Origin: Yoonia maricola
GTDB lineage: Bacteria > Pseudomonadota > Alphaproteobacteria > Rhodobacterales > Rhodobacteraceae
Assembly (NCBI RefSeq): GCF_002797915.1
Contig: NZ_PGTY01000001.1
Coordinates: forward strand, 1,364,001 to 1,428,000
Direction of reading: 5' to 3'
DNA length: 64,000 nucleotides
This document shows, in pieces, positions 19,165-27,359 of this stretch; the first letter of the stretch is position 1, and each line of letters opens with the position of its first letter. Under the pieces are notes generated by a model. That model did no database searches, was not told the DNA's origin, and worked only from the letters and a program-made list of their open reading frames with translations. Position numbers and translations under genes: made by a program.

Positions 19165-19255
19165 AAACGGGCATCTAAGCACACCCCAAGGAAGAACCAA
19201 AATAGCCATAAACATGCCAAGATTGAATGTTTTGTCTCGATAAGGATTTAAAACA

Positions 19256-19270
19256 GAACGAACTTCGAAC
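19256..19270. promoter_or_regulatory. Candidate LexA-type (GAAC-N7-GAAC) box
   Basis: GAAC at 19256-19259 and GAAC at 19267-19270 are separated by seven bases, the reverse-strand form of the alphaproteobacterial SOS box GTTC-N7-GTTC. It lies 46 bases before the lipoprotein start, next to a 14-bp palindrome (CGAACA-AA-TGTTCG, 19266-19279). About two such 8-base matches are expected by chance in 64 kb, so this is weak evidence. Confidence 0.3.
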
Positions 19271-19315
19271 AAATGTTCGCTTCAATTTTTAACCCACGAG
19301 AACTGGGACAAGAGC

Positions 19316-19759
19316 ATGAAACTATTTAGGATATTGTCGGCGCTGGTACTTATTTCGGCATGTACAACATTTGAAGACATTGATGGTGGCTTGGACGCAT
19401 TCCGAGGAAAGCCCATTGATGACCTCATCTCTATTATTGGATTTCCAGACGGAGAGCGCTCTGTAGCAGGCAAAAGATTGGTGGTTTGGAGTTCCAGCCA
19501 AAATGTGACGACGGTGACACCTGTCACAACATACAGTTCCGGTACCGCAAATGCGTATGGATACGGAGGCTATGGATATGGGAGTTATTCTGGCACTTCA
19601 ACAACTTACGTTCCACAAACGGTCAACTATAATTGCACTGTAATGGTCGAAATTGACCGCAATAACCGCATTCTTGGCCATGATTTCGAAGGAAACATTG
19701 GTGGTTGCGAGAAATACGCCGCGGCGTTGCGACCATATTTGCAAGAACCCCAGTCTTAA
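19316..19759 (+). CDS. Putative lipoprotein with Gly/Tyr-rich middle
   Basis: A 147-residue exported protein with a lipobox (LVLISAC, Cys16). The N-terminal part (FRGKPIDDLISIIGFPDGE) looks like the small-protein outer-membrane assembly-type fold seen in many hypothetical lipoproteins. A low-complexity stretch (residues 78-95, repeated YGYGG/YGSYSG) follows, then the conserved end VNYNCTVMVEIDRN...GNIGGCEKYA, with a likely Cys-Cys pair. The function is unknown. The gene and its 150-bp leader are clearly AT-richer than the neighbours carB and fabH-like, which suggests later acquisition. Confidence 0.75.
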   Translation: MKLFRILSALVLISACTTFEDIDGGLDAFRGKPIDDLISIIGFPDGERSVAGKRLVVWSSSQNVTTVTPVTTYSSGTANAYGYGGYGYGSYSGTSTTYVPQTVNYNCTVMVEIDRNNRILGHDFEGNIGGCEKYAAALRPYLQEPQS

Positions 19760-19855
19760 TTTGAGTCTTTCTGATTTGTAGAAACTAAAAGCTTTTGCAG
19801 AAATAAAGCCTGACAAGATAGGTGGGTCGCTTCCATAGGTTCATTGCAAGCCCCG

Positions 19856-20293
19856 TCACTCCCCCTTCAAATACCGTGCCATCCGCTCATCTATGTCCGC
19901 CTCCATTTGTTGCAGGTTCCCCCACTCAGGCCGCTCTTCCCGCGTCTTGTCCAATCGCTCGGGGTGCAACACGTAATCCGTCGTGTCCGGCCCTTCCAAA
20001 ATCCCCGCCAGCCGGTAGTGCATGAACGCCCGCAGCACCCGGTTGATCCGCGGCTGATACCCCGGCCCCATCGCCTTGAAGAATTTCACCACATCCGCAT
20101 CCAGCCGGATTGTCACCGGCACCCGCTTGGGGTCGCGCCGGTCCTCGTCGTGCCAGATCTCATCCCATTCCCGCGGCATGCAGCGCAGTTTCATCGCCAC
20201 CGAATGCAGGTCGTATTCAATCATCCGCCGCGCGTCGACGGCATAGCCCCAGTTGATCCGCTGGGTCTTGGTCATCTTTTTTGGGTCGGTCAT
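19856..20293 (-). CDS. BrnA-like antitoxin family protein (no adjacent toxin)
   Basis: A 145-residue protein whose central part (RVPVTIRLDADVVKFFKAMG, then GYQPRINRVLRAFMHYRLA) matches the ribbon-helix-helix BrnA/DUF4415 antitoxin core. There are extra N-terminal (WGYAVDARRMIEYDLHSVAM) and C-terminal helical regions. The start at ATG 20293 has AAGGAGA at good spacing. No BrnT-type toxin lies next to it. The divergent intergenic region carries two phased palindromes, so it may act as a plain repressor. That role is inference. Confidence 0.7.
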   Translation of the reverse strand: MTDPKKMTKTQRINWGYAVDARRMIEYDLHSVAMKLRCMPREWDEIWHDEDRRDPKRVPVTIRLDADVVKFFKAMGPGYQPRINRVLRAFMHYRLAGILEGPDTTDYVLHPERLDKTREERPEWGNLQQMEADIDERMARYLKGE

Positions 20294-20357
20294 CGGGGCT
20301 CTCCTTTTGCTGCTCAAACTGCCGCGCAAAGGTAAACCCGGTGATGACGCAGCGTAC

Positions 20358-20394
20358 GTACGGGGTCTGTACGCTGTATGTACAGGGTCTGTAC
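20358..20394. promoter_or_regulatory. Two phased palindromic operators in divergent promoter region
   Basis: Two 15-bp sites at 20358-20372 (GTACGG-GGT-CTGTAC) and 20380-20394 (GTACAG-GGT-CTGTAC, perfect arms). Their centres are 22 bp apart, two helical turns, so a dimeric repressor could bind both on one face. They lie between the starts of the BrnA-like gene (65 bp away) and the FabH-like gene (68 bp away). The form resembles TetR-type or ribbon-helix-helix operators; the binding protein is not identified. Confidence 0.65.
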
Positions 20395-20461
20395 GCCGCG
20401 TTCCGGTGGACATTCCCGCCCCCTTCCCCCTAGGGTAGCCGGACCAATTTAAGGGGCCAGC

Positions 20462-21580
20462 ATGCATAACGTCGCCATCACAGGAACCGGGGTTTTTACG
20501 CCCTCAGAGGTCATCACAAACGACGAGTTGGTCGCCGCATTCAACAGCTACGCGGACCTGTGGAACGCCGAAAACGCCGCCGCGATTGACGCAGGCACGG
20601 TTCAGGCCAAGACCCATTCGTCGAGCGAGTTTATCGTCGCAGCCTCCGGGATTGAGCGTCGCTATGTCCTTGATAAAGAAGGCGTTCTTGACCCCGCCCG
20701 CATGTTCCCACGTCTGGCCACACGGTCCGATGACCAACCGGGGTACATGGCCGAAATCGGCGTCGATGCCGCGCAAAAAGCGCTTTCTGCCGCCGGTGTC
20801 GATGCCGCTGACGTCGATCTGGTGATCTGTGCGGCTTCCAACATGGAGCGCGCCTACCCTGCAATTGCCGTGGAAATTCAACAGCTTCTGAGCGCAGGTG
20901 GTTTCGCCTTCGATATGAACGTCGCCTGTTCCAGCGCTACTTTCGGCATTCAAACCGCCGCCGACATGATCCGCTCCGGCTCAATCCGCCGCGCATTGGT
21001 GATCAACCCCGAGATTTGTTCCGCCCATCTGGAATGGCGCGACCGCGACTGTCATTTCATCTTTGGCGATGTCGCGACCGCGACCTTGCTCGAGCGTGAC
21101 GAAGACCTCGACAAACCACATTTTAAGGTTCTTTCCACGCGCTGCGCGACCCAGTTCAGCAATAATATCCGTAACAATAACGGCTACTTACGCCGCACAC
21201 AGGACCACATGGAAGACCGCCGTGACATGCAGTTCATGCAAAACGGACGCAAGGTCTTCAAAGAGGTCCTCCCGCTGGTCAGCCAACATATCGCCGATCA
21301 TATGGAGCACGAAAACATCGCCGCCACCGACCTGCACCGCCTGTGGCTGCATCAGGCGAATAAGACGATGAACGACTATATCGGGAAAAAAGTCCTTGGC
21401 CGCACCCCGGAACCCGGCGAGCAGCCTAACATCCTGCAGGATTATGCCAATACGTCTTCTGCCGGATCAATCATCGCTTTTTCAAAGCATTCCAATGACA
21501 TGAAGCCCGGAGACAAAGGTTTGATCTGTTCGTTCGGAGCAGGCTATTCCGTCGGATCGGTGATTGTCGAACGCGCATGA
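20462..21580 (+). CDS. Beta-ketoacyl-ACP synthase III-like (FabH-type) protein
   Basis: A 372-residue thiolase-fold condensing enzyme. The catalytic triad is Cys156 in DMNVACSSATFG, His in RLWLHQANKTM and Asn in DYANTSSAGS. It would join a primer acyl-CoA to malonyl-ACP. It is longer than E. coli FabH (about 317) and resembles the FabH-like group exemplified by PA3286, which takes medium-chain primers; that link is by similarity only. AAGGGG precedes the ATG at 20462. It overlaps the tiny lipoprotein gene by ATGA. Confidence 0.88.
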   Translation: MHNVAITGTGVFTPSEVITNDELVAAFNSYADLWNAENAAAIDAGTVQAKTHSSSEFIVAASGIERRYVLDKEGVLDPARMFPRLATRSDDQPGYMAEIGVDAAQKALSAAGVDAADVDLVICAASNMERAYPAIAVEIQQLLSAGGFAFDMNVACSSATFGIQTAADMIRSGSIRRALVINPEICSAHLEWRDRDCHFIFGDVATATLLERDEDLDKPHFKVLSTRCATQFSNNIRNNNGYLRRTQDHMEDRRDMQFMQNGRKVFKEVLPLVSQHIADHMEHENIAATDLHRLWLHQANKTMNDYIGKKVLGRTPEPGEQPNILQDYANTSSAGSIIAFSKHSNDMKPGDKGLICSFGAGYSVGSVIVERA

Positions 21581-21651
21581 AGATCATCATCGCCACAATC
21601 ACTATTCTGACACTCACAGCCTGCGGCGTCCCCTTCGTCCCGCTGGTCTAG
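21577..21651 (+). CDS. 24-residue lipoprotein
   Basis: A gene of only 25 codons beginning in the ATGA of the FabH-like gene. It encodes a complete lipoprotein signal ([16 protein letters not shown], lipobox LTAC, Cys16) followed by just eight residues, GVPFVPLV. The mature product would be a lipidated nonapeptide. It shares CTAG with the convergent arsH stop. The translational coupling, proper lipobox and exact fit between two stop codons argue that it is real. Its role is unknown. Confidence 0.6.
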   Translation: MKIIIATITILTLTACGVPFVPLV

Positions 21652-22361
21652 CCACTGACCCGTTTATGGACATCCCGTAGCGTCTCAACCCGTTCGGAAT
21701 AGCGGTCGGTCAGCATCGCACTGCGCCCGCGCGTCATGATCGTAAAGCGGGCCAATTCTTCCATCACATCCACAATGCGGTTGTAGAGGGACGAGGGTTT
21801 CATGCGCCCGCCCTCAAACTCTTTCCAGGCCATCGGAACTGATGATTGATTGGGGATGGTGATCAGCCGCATCCAGCGCCCCAGGGTGCGTAACTGATTG
21901 ACCGTATTGAATGATTGCGACCCGCCACTGACCTGCATCACCGCCAACGTCTTGCCTTGTGTGGGCCTGATCCCCCCTATCGGCGACAGTGGCAACCAGT
22001 CGATCTGCGTCTTCATGATCCCCGTCATGGCCCCATGTCGTTCGGGGCTGGACCACACCATGCCCTCAGACCACAGCGCCAATTCACGTAGCTCGGCCAC
22101 CTTGGGGTGATCGGCATCAGCGTCATCCGGTAAAGACAGGCCGGAGGGGTTGAAGAACCGCGTCTCACAGCCCAGTGCCCGCAGGACACGTGCGCCTTCT
22201 TCGGCGCAAAGTCGTGAATAGCTGGTCTCGCGGAGTGATCCATAAAGCAGCAATATACGCGGCGGATGCTGTGGTGCATCCGGCCCTGCCAATGCCGCAA
22301 TATCCAAGGGCAGTAGCGCGCCTTCCACCAGATTAGGCATATCGGACATATCCATCGCCAT
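21648..22361 (-). CDS. arsH: Arsenical resistance protein ArsH (FMN reductase)
   Basis: A 237-residue flavodoxin-like NADPH-dependent FMN reductase. FMN phosphate loop: [17 protein letters not shown]. Active-site region: [20 protein letters not shown]. ArsH signature: [17 protein letters not shown] and [15 protein letters not shown]. Known members oxidise trivalent organoarsenicals or produce hydrogen peroxide. No other ars genes are near. It starts in an ATGA overlap with the upstream helical regulator-like gene, so they form a two-gene operon. Confidence 0.94.
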   Translation of the reverse strand: MAMDMSDMPNLVEGALLPLDIAALAGPDAPQHPPRILLLYGSLRETSYSRLCAEEGARVLRALGCETRFFNPSGLSLPDDADADHPKVAELRELALWSEGMVWSSPERHGAMTGIMKTQIDWLPLSPIGGIRPTQGKTLAVMQVSGGSQSFNTVNQLRTLGRWMRLITIPNQSSVPMAWKEFEGGRMKPSSLYNRIVDVMEELARFTIMTRGRSAMLTDRYSERVETLRDVHKRVSG

Positions 22362-22810
22362 CAGGCGGTTCCGTCAAGGTGCAGCTTCATATCAATCAAG
22401 ACCTGCTGCAGCGATGTTGTTTCGCGCAACATACGCTTGGCTTCGTTAGCAGTGATAACGCCGTCCGCAATGGATTGATTGTACTCAGCCATCAGCAAAG
22501 CAAAGCGCTGGCTCAGTTTGATCACATCGGTATTGATCTCACCTTCGCTGTTTGATCGCTTCGTGTCATAGGATATGGTCACACCTTTCAGCTCTGCCAA
22601 GGCCGATGTGACATGCGGGTAAGAGGCCGCGGCTTCCAGCAACGCCACGGTATCAACCGGCATGAAACGATCGCTATGTTCGTCATTGTCGGAATAATAG
22701 CGGCCCAAGGTGGCCTTGGATTTACCTGTCAGTTCGCAGGCCGCTTCAATGCCTACATCCTTGACCAAAGCCTCGGTGTGCTTTTTGAGATAATTTCCCG
22801 GTACCGCCAT
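22361..22810 (-). CDS. Helix-turn-helix-like protein of unknown family
   Basis: A 149-residue, mostly helical protein. Residues 10-35 ([26 protein letters not shown]) read like a helix-turn-helix of the phage CII/recombination-regulator kind. The C-terminus is a long helix ([19 protein letters not shown], then [21 protein letters not shown]) that may dimerise. I do not recognise a named family. ATG 22810 is chosen because GGAGG stands six bases upstream; another ATG sits at 22816. It is the first gene of the arsH pair and could regulate it, but this is not shown. Confidence 0.65.
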   Translation of the reverse strand: MAVPGNYLKKHTEALVKDVGIEAACELTGKSKATLGRYYSDNDEHSDRFMPVDTVALLEAAASYPHVTSALAELKGVTISYDTKRSNSEGEINTDVIKLSQRFALLMAEYNQSIADGVITANEAKRMLRETTSLQQVLIDMKLHLDGTA

Positions 22811-22992
22811 ATGCATCCTCCATCTGTGCGACTGCCCCACATGTTATGGACGCGACGTCACAATTCATATCTATGGAAATGCACCGTCTGGCTCAAATAA
22901 TCCAGTCATGTGTTTTTGGGGTGATTGGTCAGACGTCATAACCCTGCACTGTCGTCTTGCCATTCTGGCAGCCCGGGCGCTAATCAGTGGGC

Positions 22993-23592
22993 ATGGCAAA
23001 ACTCTACTTCAACTATTCCACCATGAACGCGGGCAAATCAACCGTGCTTTTACAAGCCTCGCACAATTATATTGAGCGTGGCATGCAAACCTATCTGATG
23101 ATCGCCCGCTTTGACGATCGTGCGGGCGTCGGCCGGATCGGCAGCCGTATCGGGATTGGCGCGGATGCCGATACATTCGGTGCCGAAGACGACCTTTTCG
23201 ATATGATCAAAAGACGGCTGAACGAAGGCCCTTGCGCCTGCGTGTTCCTTGATGAAGCACATTTCATGACTCCAGATCACGTGTGGCAACTGGCCCGCGT
23301 GGTGGATGATCTCAACGTTCCGGTGATGACTTACGGCTTGCGAGTTGATTTTCGCGGACGGCTTTTCCCGGCCTCCGCGTCCCTTCTGGCGCTGGCCGAT
23401 GAAATGCGCGAGGTCCGCACCATCTGCCATTGCGGCAAGAAGGCCACCATGGTTGTGCGCACAGATGAGAACGACACTGTCCTGGCTGATGGCGATCAAA
23501 TCGTCGTCGGTGGGAACGAACGCTACGTCTCTCTTTGTCGCCGCCACTGGCGCGCCGAAATGGGCGAGCACGCCGACCCCAACAAGCCGTAA
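22993..23592 (+). CDS. tdk: Thymidine kinase
   Basis: A 199-residue type II thymidine kinase that salvages thymidine to dTMP. It has the P-loop STMNAGKSTVLL, Walker B-like VFLDEAHFM, the lasso-region tyrosine loop and a zinc-binding site formed by CHCGKK and CRRHW. The ATG at 22993 gives the usual start MAKLYFNYSTM; the GTG six bases upstream is possible. It is divergent from the helical protein gene. Repeat copy 3 lies between its end and the convergent priA. Confidence 0.95.
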   Translation: MAKLYFNYSTMNAGKSTVLLQASHNYIERGMQTYLMIARFDDRAGVGRIGSRIGIGADADTFGAEDDLFDMIKRRLNEGPCACVFLDEAHFMTPDHVWQLARVVDDLNVPVMTYGLRVDFRGRLFPASASLLALADEMREVRTICHCGKKATMVVRTDENDTVLADGDQIVVGGNERYVSLCRRHWRAEMGEHADPNKP

Positions 23593-23600
23593 GCTCCCAT

Positions 23601-23633
23601 CTTCATCTTGGCCCAAAAACTCCCGCCGGAGGC
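23601..23633 (-). repeat. 33-bp intergenic repeat, copy 3
   Basis: Exact consensus copy in the 50-bp space between convergent tdk and priA. It reads with priA, whose stop codon is at 23643-23645, so it is a 3' element there. Confidence 0.95.
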
Positions 23634-23642
23634 GCCTGCCCA

Positions 23643-25835
23643 CTAATAGAAACTCTGCGGATCAATATCGATCGCCATGCGCAAGTTCGCAGGCAACCGG
23701 AACTGCCCCGCCCATTTGGCCAGCGCCTGCTGCAAGGGTGCGGATTTTTCCGCCTTCACCAGCAACCGGACACGGTGCCGTCCACGGACCCGCGCAATAG
23801 GCGCGGGTGCAGGCCCAAAGACCTGCGCGCCGATCTGACGCAAGGGGGCATCCATGCGCGCCATCTCTGCCCCCAGATCAAAGACCTCCTGCACGTTCGG
23901 ACTACTCAGAATGATCCCCGCCATGCGCCCGTAAGGTGGTACGCCGGCGGCCTTGCGTTCTTCGGCCTCGGCCTTCCAAAAGCTTTCCTCGTCACCTGCC
24001 AGAATAGCGCGGATGACGGCATGCTCTGGCTGATAGGTTTGCAACAGCGCCTGGCCTGGCGTGTCACCACGTCCGGCACGGCCCGCCACTTGGCGCATCA
24101 ATTGGAAGGTCCGTTCCGCTGCCCGCAAGTCTGACCCTTGCAGCCCCAGATCAGCATCAATCACGCCTACCAGCGTCAACAGTGGGAAATTATGCCCCTT
24201 GGCCACCAATTGCGTCCCGATGATAATATCGGTCCCGCCTGTCGCGATCTCTTCAATATGCGCTTTCATTGCGCGGGCAGAGCCATAAAGATCAGACGAC
24301 AACACCGCGATCCGCGCGTCTGGAAACAGCGCTGCCACCTCTTCACCCATCCGCTCCACACCGGGGCCAACAGCGCTCAAACGGTCCTCTGCCTCGCAGG
24401 ATGGGCATTGCGTTGGCATCGGTTTGGTCTCACCGCATTGATGGCACATCAGGCGTTTGAGGAACCTATGTTCCACCATCCGCGCATCGCAATGATCACA
24501 GCCAATTTGATGCCCACAGGCGCGGCAAAGCGTGATCGGCGCATAGCCGCGGCGGTTGAGGAAAATCAACGACTGTTCCCCCTTTTCCAACCGCTGCTGG
24601 ATGGCACCACGCAAGGTAGGTGAAACCCATGTGCCCCCCGGTACATCCTCTACCCGCATGTCGATCGCGGCCATCTTGGGCATGACGGCCGCGCCAAAGC
24701 GCGCTGTCAGCTCAAGGCGTTGATACTTGCCTGCCTCCACATTGGCCCAACTTTCCAAGCTTGGCGTCGCAGACGCCAACACCACCTGCGCGCCATTGAT
24801 CGCAGCCCGCAGCACGGCCATATCGCGGGCATTGTAAAGCACGCCATCTTCTTGCTTATAGGATGTGTCATGTTCCTCATCGACCACGATCAGCCCAAGG
24901 TTCTGATAGGGCAAGAACAGCGCAGACCGCGCACCCACAATCAGCTGTGCATCCCCTTGCCCAACCATGCGCCAACACCGGCGGCGCTCGGTCATGGTCA
25001 CGCCTGAGTGCCATTCGGCAGGCTTCATGCCAAAGCGCGCCTCAACACGATTGATAAATTCGCCTGACAGCGCGATTTCGGGCAAGAGGACCAAGGCTTG
25101 CCGTCCCATGCGCAGGCATTCGGCGACCGCTTCCAAATACACTTCGGTCTTACCGGACCCGGTGACGCCTTTCAGCAAGGTCGTGCCATACCCATCACTG
25201 CGCAGCGCCGCACGTAAGGCTTCGGCCCCCGCCGCTTGATCGACACTCAAGTCCTTGCCGCCGTAGTCGGGATCAAGCTGCGGATAGGGCGTATCACGCG
25301 GCGCTTCTTCTTCGGACACGGCCCCCAGTTTGACCAAGCCCTTCACAACCGACGTGCCAACCCCAGCCATCTCAGCGACCTCGCTCAAGGTAAAGGACAA
25401 CCCGCCATAATCACGCAGAACGCCCAACACCTTCTCACGTGCGCCCGTCATGCGATCCGGCGTCTGATCCCCCAGACGGTAAACCTTGCGCATCGACTGT
25501 GCGTCACCCAATCCCGGCGCACGCGTACCAAGGCGCAGCATCGCAGGCATTGGCGTCAACGTGTATTCAGCCGCACGGGTCAGAAAGGCGCGCATCTCCT
25601 CGCGCATCGGCGCCACATCCAGCACGCGAATAACAGAGCGTATCTTGGCAAGGTCATAGTCCCCTTTGCCCGGCCCCCAGACCACACCCAACACCTTACG
25701 TGGACCCAAGGGTACTTCAACAAAGGCCCCCAGATGGCAGCCACCCTCGGGGGCCTTATAATCCAACAGTCGATCCAGGGGTTGGGTCGTCAATACCCCC
25801 ACCAAATCACCTTCATGGAAATACTCAGGCGGCAC
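23643..25835 (-). CDS. priA: Primosomal protein N' (replication restart helicase PriA)
   Basis: A 730-residue superfamily 2 helicase that reloads replisomes at stalled forks. In order: the N-terminal DNA-binding domain (LTTQPLDRLLDYKAPEGG, PLGPRKVLGVVWG), helicase motif I GVTGSGKTEVYLEAV, DEEH box VVDEEHDTSYKQEDG, eight zinc-binding cysteines in CRACGHQIGCDHC and following (CHQCGE, CPSCEAE), then helicase domain 2 with QVAGRAGRGDTPGQ. The start is GTG at 25835, since no ATG fits. It overlaps the upstream LysE gene by 11 nt. Confidence 0.96.
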   Translation of the reverse strand: MPPEYFHEGDLVGVLTTQPLDRLLDYKAPEGGCHLGAFVEVPLGPRKVLGVVWGPGKGDYDLAKIRSVIRVLDVAPMREEMRAFLTRAAEYTLTPMPAMLRLGTRAPGLGDAQSMRKVYRLGDQTPDRMTGAREKVLGVLRDYGGLSFTLSEVAEMAGVGTSVVKGLVKLGAVSEEEAPRDTPYPQLDPDYGGKDLSVDQAAGAEALRAALRSDGYGTTLLKGVTGSGKTEVYLEAVAECLRMGRQALVLLPEIALSGEFINRVEARFGMKPAEWHSGVTMTERRRCWRMVGQGDAQLIVGARSALFLPYQNLGLIVVDEEHDTSYKQEDGVLYNARDMAVLRAAINGAQVVLASATPSLESWANVEAGKYQRLELTARFGAAVMPKMAAIDMRVEDVPGGTWVSPTLRGAIQQRLEKGEQSLIFLNRRGYAPITLCRACGHQIGCDHCDARMVEHRFLKRLMCHQCGETKPMPTQCPSCEAEDRLSAVGPGVERMGEEVAALFPDARIAVLSSDLYGSARAMKAHIEEIATGGTDIIIGTQLVAKGHNFPLLTLVGVIDADLGLQGSDLRAAERTFQLMRQVAGRAGRGDTPGQALLQTYQPEHAVIRAILAGDEESFWKAEAEERKAAGVPPYGRMAGIILSSPNVQEVFDLGAEMARMDAPLRQIGAQVFGPAPAPIARVRGRHRVRLLVKAEKSAPLQQALAKWAGQFRLPANLRMAIDIDPQSFY

Positions 25836-26454
25836 GGCGCAAGGTGGCTGTCAGGGCTCCCATCGCAATCAACGCGCCACCACCCGCCCGGGTTAGCCAG
25901 CGCAAGATCGCCGGACGCTTGATCGTTGCTCGCAACCTGTCAGCCAACAGGGCGTAGGCCAGCGCATTTAATGCGGCAAGGCCGACAAATGTGCCGATCA
26001 GGATCAGGAACTGTGGCGCAAGCGCGGCCTCTGGTCGGATGAACTGGGGAACAAAGGCGATGAAGAAGAAGATGGACTTAGGGTTCAATGCGGTTACCGT
26101 CGCTGTATTGCGGAAAATCTGTCGGGTTGGCAACGCAGGTGCATCAACAACAGTCAGACCCTTTTGGGTACTCGCCGCACGCAGCATACCGATACCCATC
26201 CAAATCAGATAAATCGCACCAATCCATTTGATGACGGTAAACAGCGCGGCAGAGGTCAACACCAGCGCCCCAAGTCCCAGCAAAGACGCTGTCATAGCGA
26301 TCAGATCGCCCAACGCGACACCGGCGGCCGAGGCAACCGCGATTTTGCGCCCTTGGCTCAGCGCGTAACTCAGCACGAGCAAAACCGTTGGTCCGGGGAT
26401 CAGCAGCAAGGCGATCGAGGCAGAAACAAATGCGATCCAAAGTTGAAATTCCAT
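25825..26454 (-). CDS. LysE family translocator
   Basis: A 209-residue inner-membrane exporter with six predicted helices. The N-terminal signature IALLLIPGPTVLLVLSYALS is typical of LysE/RhtB amino acid exporters, followed by GVALGDLIAMTASLLGLG and TALNPKSIFFFIAFVPQF. It should export an amino acid or derivative; the substrate is unknown. It is cotranscribed with priA through an 11-nt overlap and is divergent from the transaldolase gene. Confidence 0.92.
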   Translation of the reverse strand: MEFQLWIAFVSASIALLLIPGPTVLLVLSYALSQGRKIAVASAAGVALGDLIAMTASLLGLGALVLTSAALFTVIKWIGAIYLIWMGIGMLRAASTQKGLTVVDAPALPTRQIFRNTATVTALNPKSIFFFIAFVPQFIRPEAALAPQFLILIGTFVGLAALNALAYALLADRLRATIKRPAILRWLTRAGGGALIAMGALTATLRRAA

Positions 26455-26553
26455 ATGCGTCCGCTCTCCATCCGCTGTCAGGGCTTTTCCCTGCGACCCC
26501 CATGAGGTAAACGACGCTCAAGCAAACGCCAACCCCTTCCCCCGGAGACAAAG

Positions 26554-27207
26554 ATGAAGTTTTTCGTAGACACAGCCGAGATTGACCAGATCAAAGAACT
26601 CAATGACCTTGGGATGGTGGATGGGGTCACAACGAACCCGTCGCTCATCGCCAAGTCAGGCCGCGACATTCTGGAAGTGACGAAAGAGATTTGTTCCATC
26701 GTCTCTGGCCCGGTATCCGCCGAAGTCGTCGCACTTGAAGCCGACGACATGCTGGCAGAAGGACGCAAGCTGGCCAAGATCGCCGACAACATCGCAGTGA
26801 AAGTGCCGCTCACATGGGCTGGCCTGAAAACCTGCAAGACGCTGACGGATGATGGGATCATGGTGAACGTGACGCTTTGTTTCTCGGCCAACCAAGCCTT
26901 GCTGGCCGCCAAGGCCGGTGCGACCTTCATCAGCCCTTTCATCGGCCGCCTGGATGACCTGAACATGGACGGTCTGGAACTGATCGAGGATATCCGCACG
27001 ATCTATGACAACTACGGATTTGAGACGAATATCCTTGCCGCATCCATCCGGTCGGCCAATCACATGAGCGAATGCGCCAAAATCGGCGCGGACGTCTGCA
27101 CAGCCCCACCAAACGTGATCAAAGCAATGGCCAACCATGTGCTGACGGACAAGGGGTTAGCCGCATTTATGGCGGATGCAGAGAAAGCCGGGATAAAAAT
27201 CGTTTAA
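26554..27207 (+). CDS. Transaldolase / fructose-6-phosphate aldolase family protein
   Basis: A 217-residue TIM-barrel enzyme of the short (class 3B, TalB-less) transaldolase group. It opens [16 protein letters not shown] and has [15 protein letters not shown]. The Schiff-base lysine is K83 in [10 protein letters not shown], and the C-terminus is [14 protein letters not shown]. It may act as transaldolase in the pentose phosphate pathway or as a fructose-6-phosphate aldolase; these cannot be separated by eye. GGAGACAAAG precedes the ATG. A 26-bp palindrome follows 12 bases after the stop. Confidence 0.93.
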   Translation: MKFFVDTAEIDQIKELNDLGMVDGVTTNPSLIAKSGRDILEVTKEICSIVSGPVSAEVVALEADDMLAEGRKLAKIADNIAVKVPLTWAGLKTCKTLTDDGIMVNVTLCFSANQALLAAKAGATFISPFIGRLDDLNMDGLELIEDIRTIYDNYGFETNILAASIRSANHMSECAKIGADVCTAPPNVIKAMANHVLTDKGLAAFMADAEKAGIKIV

Positions 27208-27218
27208 GCGACGTTCAG

Positions 27219-27244
27219 GTAAGGTGGATCATGATCCACCTTAC
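27219..27244. repeat. 26-bp perfect palindrome
   Basis: Thirteen bases (GTAAGGTGGATCA) are followed directly by their reverse complement, 12 bases after the transaldolase stop. As RNA it can form a long hairpin (tip-closed, no T run after it), so it may protect the 3' end or act as a weak terminator. The GGTGGATCATGATCCACC core is like the dyad repeats found between Rhodobacteraceae genes. Confidence 0.9.
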
Positions 27245-27359
27245 GCTGCCGCACGGATCGGCAAATCTGCCACGCAGCGCCACCTCTACAGAAAAAACAT
27301 GAGACACGCCCCCTAACCCTCTGCTAACTTGCCAAAAAACGAAAAAGCAGAGCAGGCTC

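Noticed and set aside
19856-20461. Complete BrnT-BrnA toxin-antitoxin system
   Set aside because: Only the BrnA-like part is present; no small BrnT-type ribonuclease frame lies on either side.
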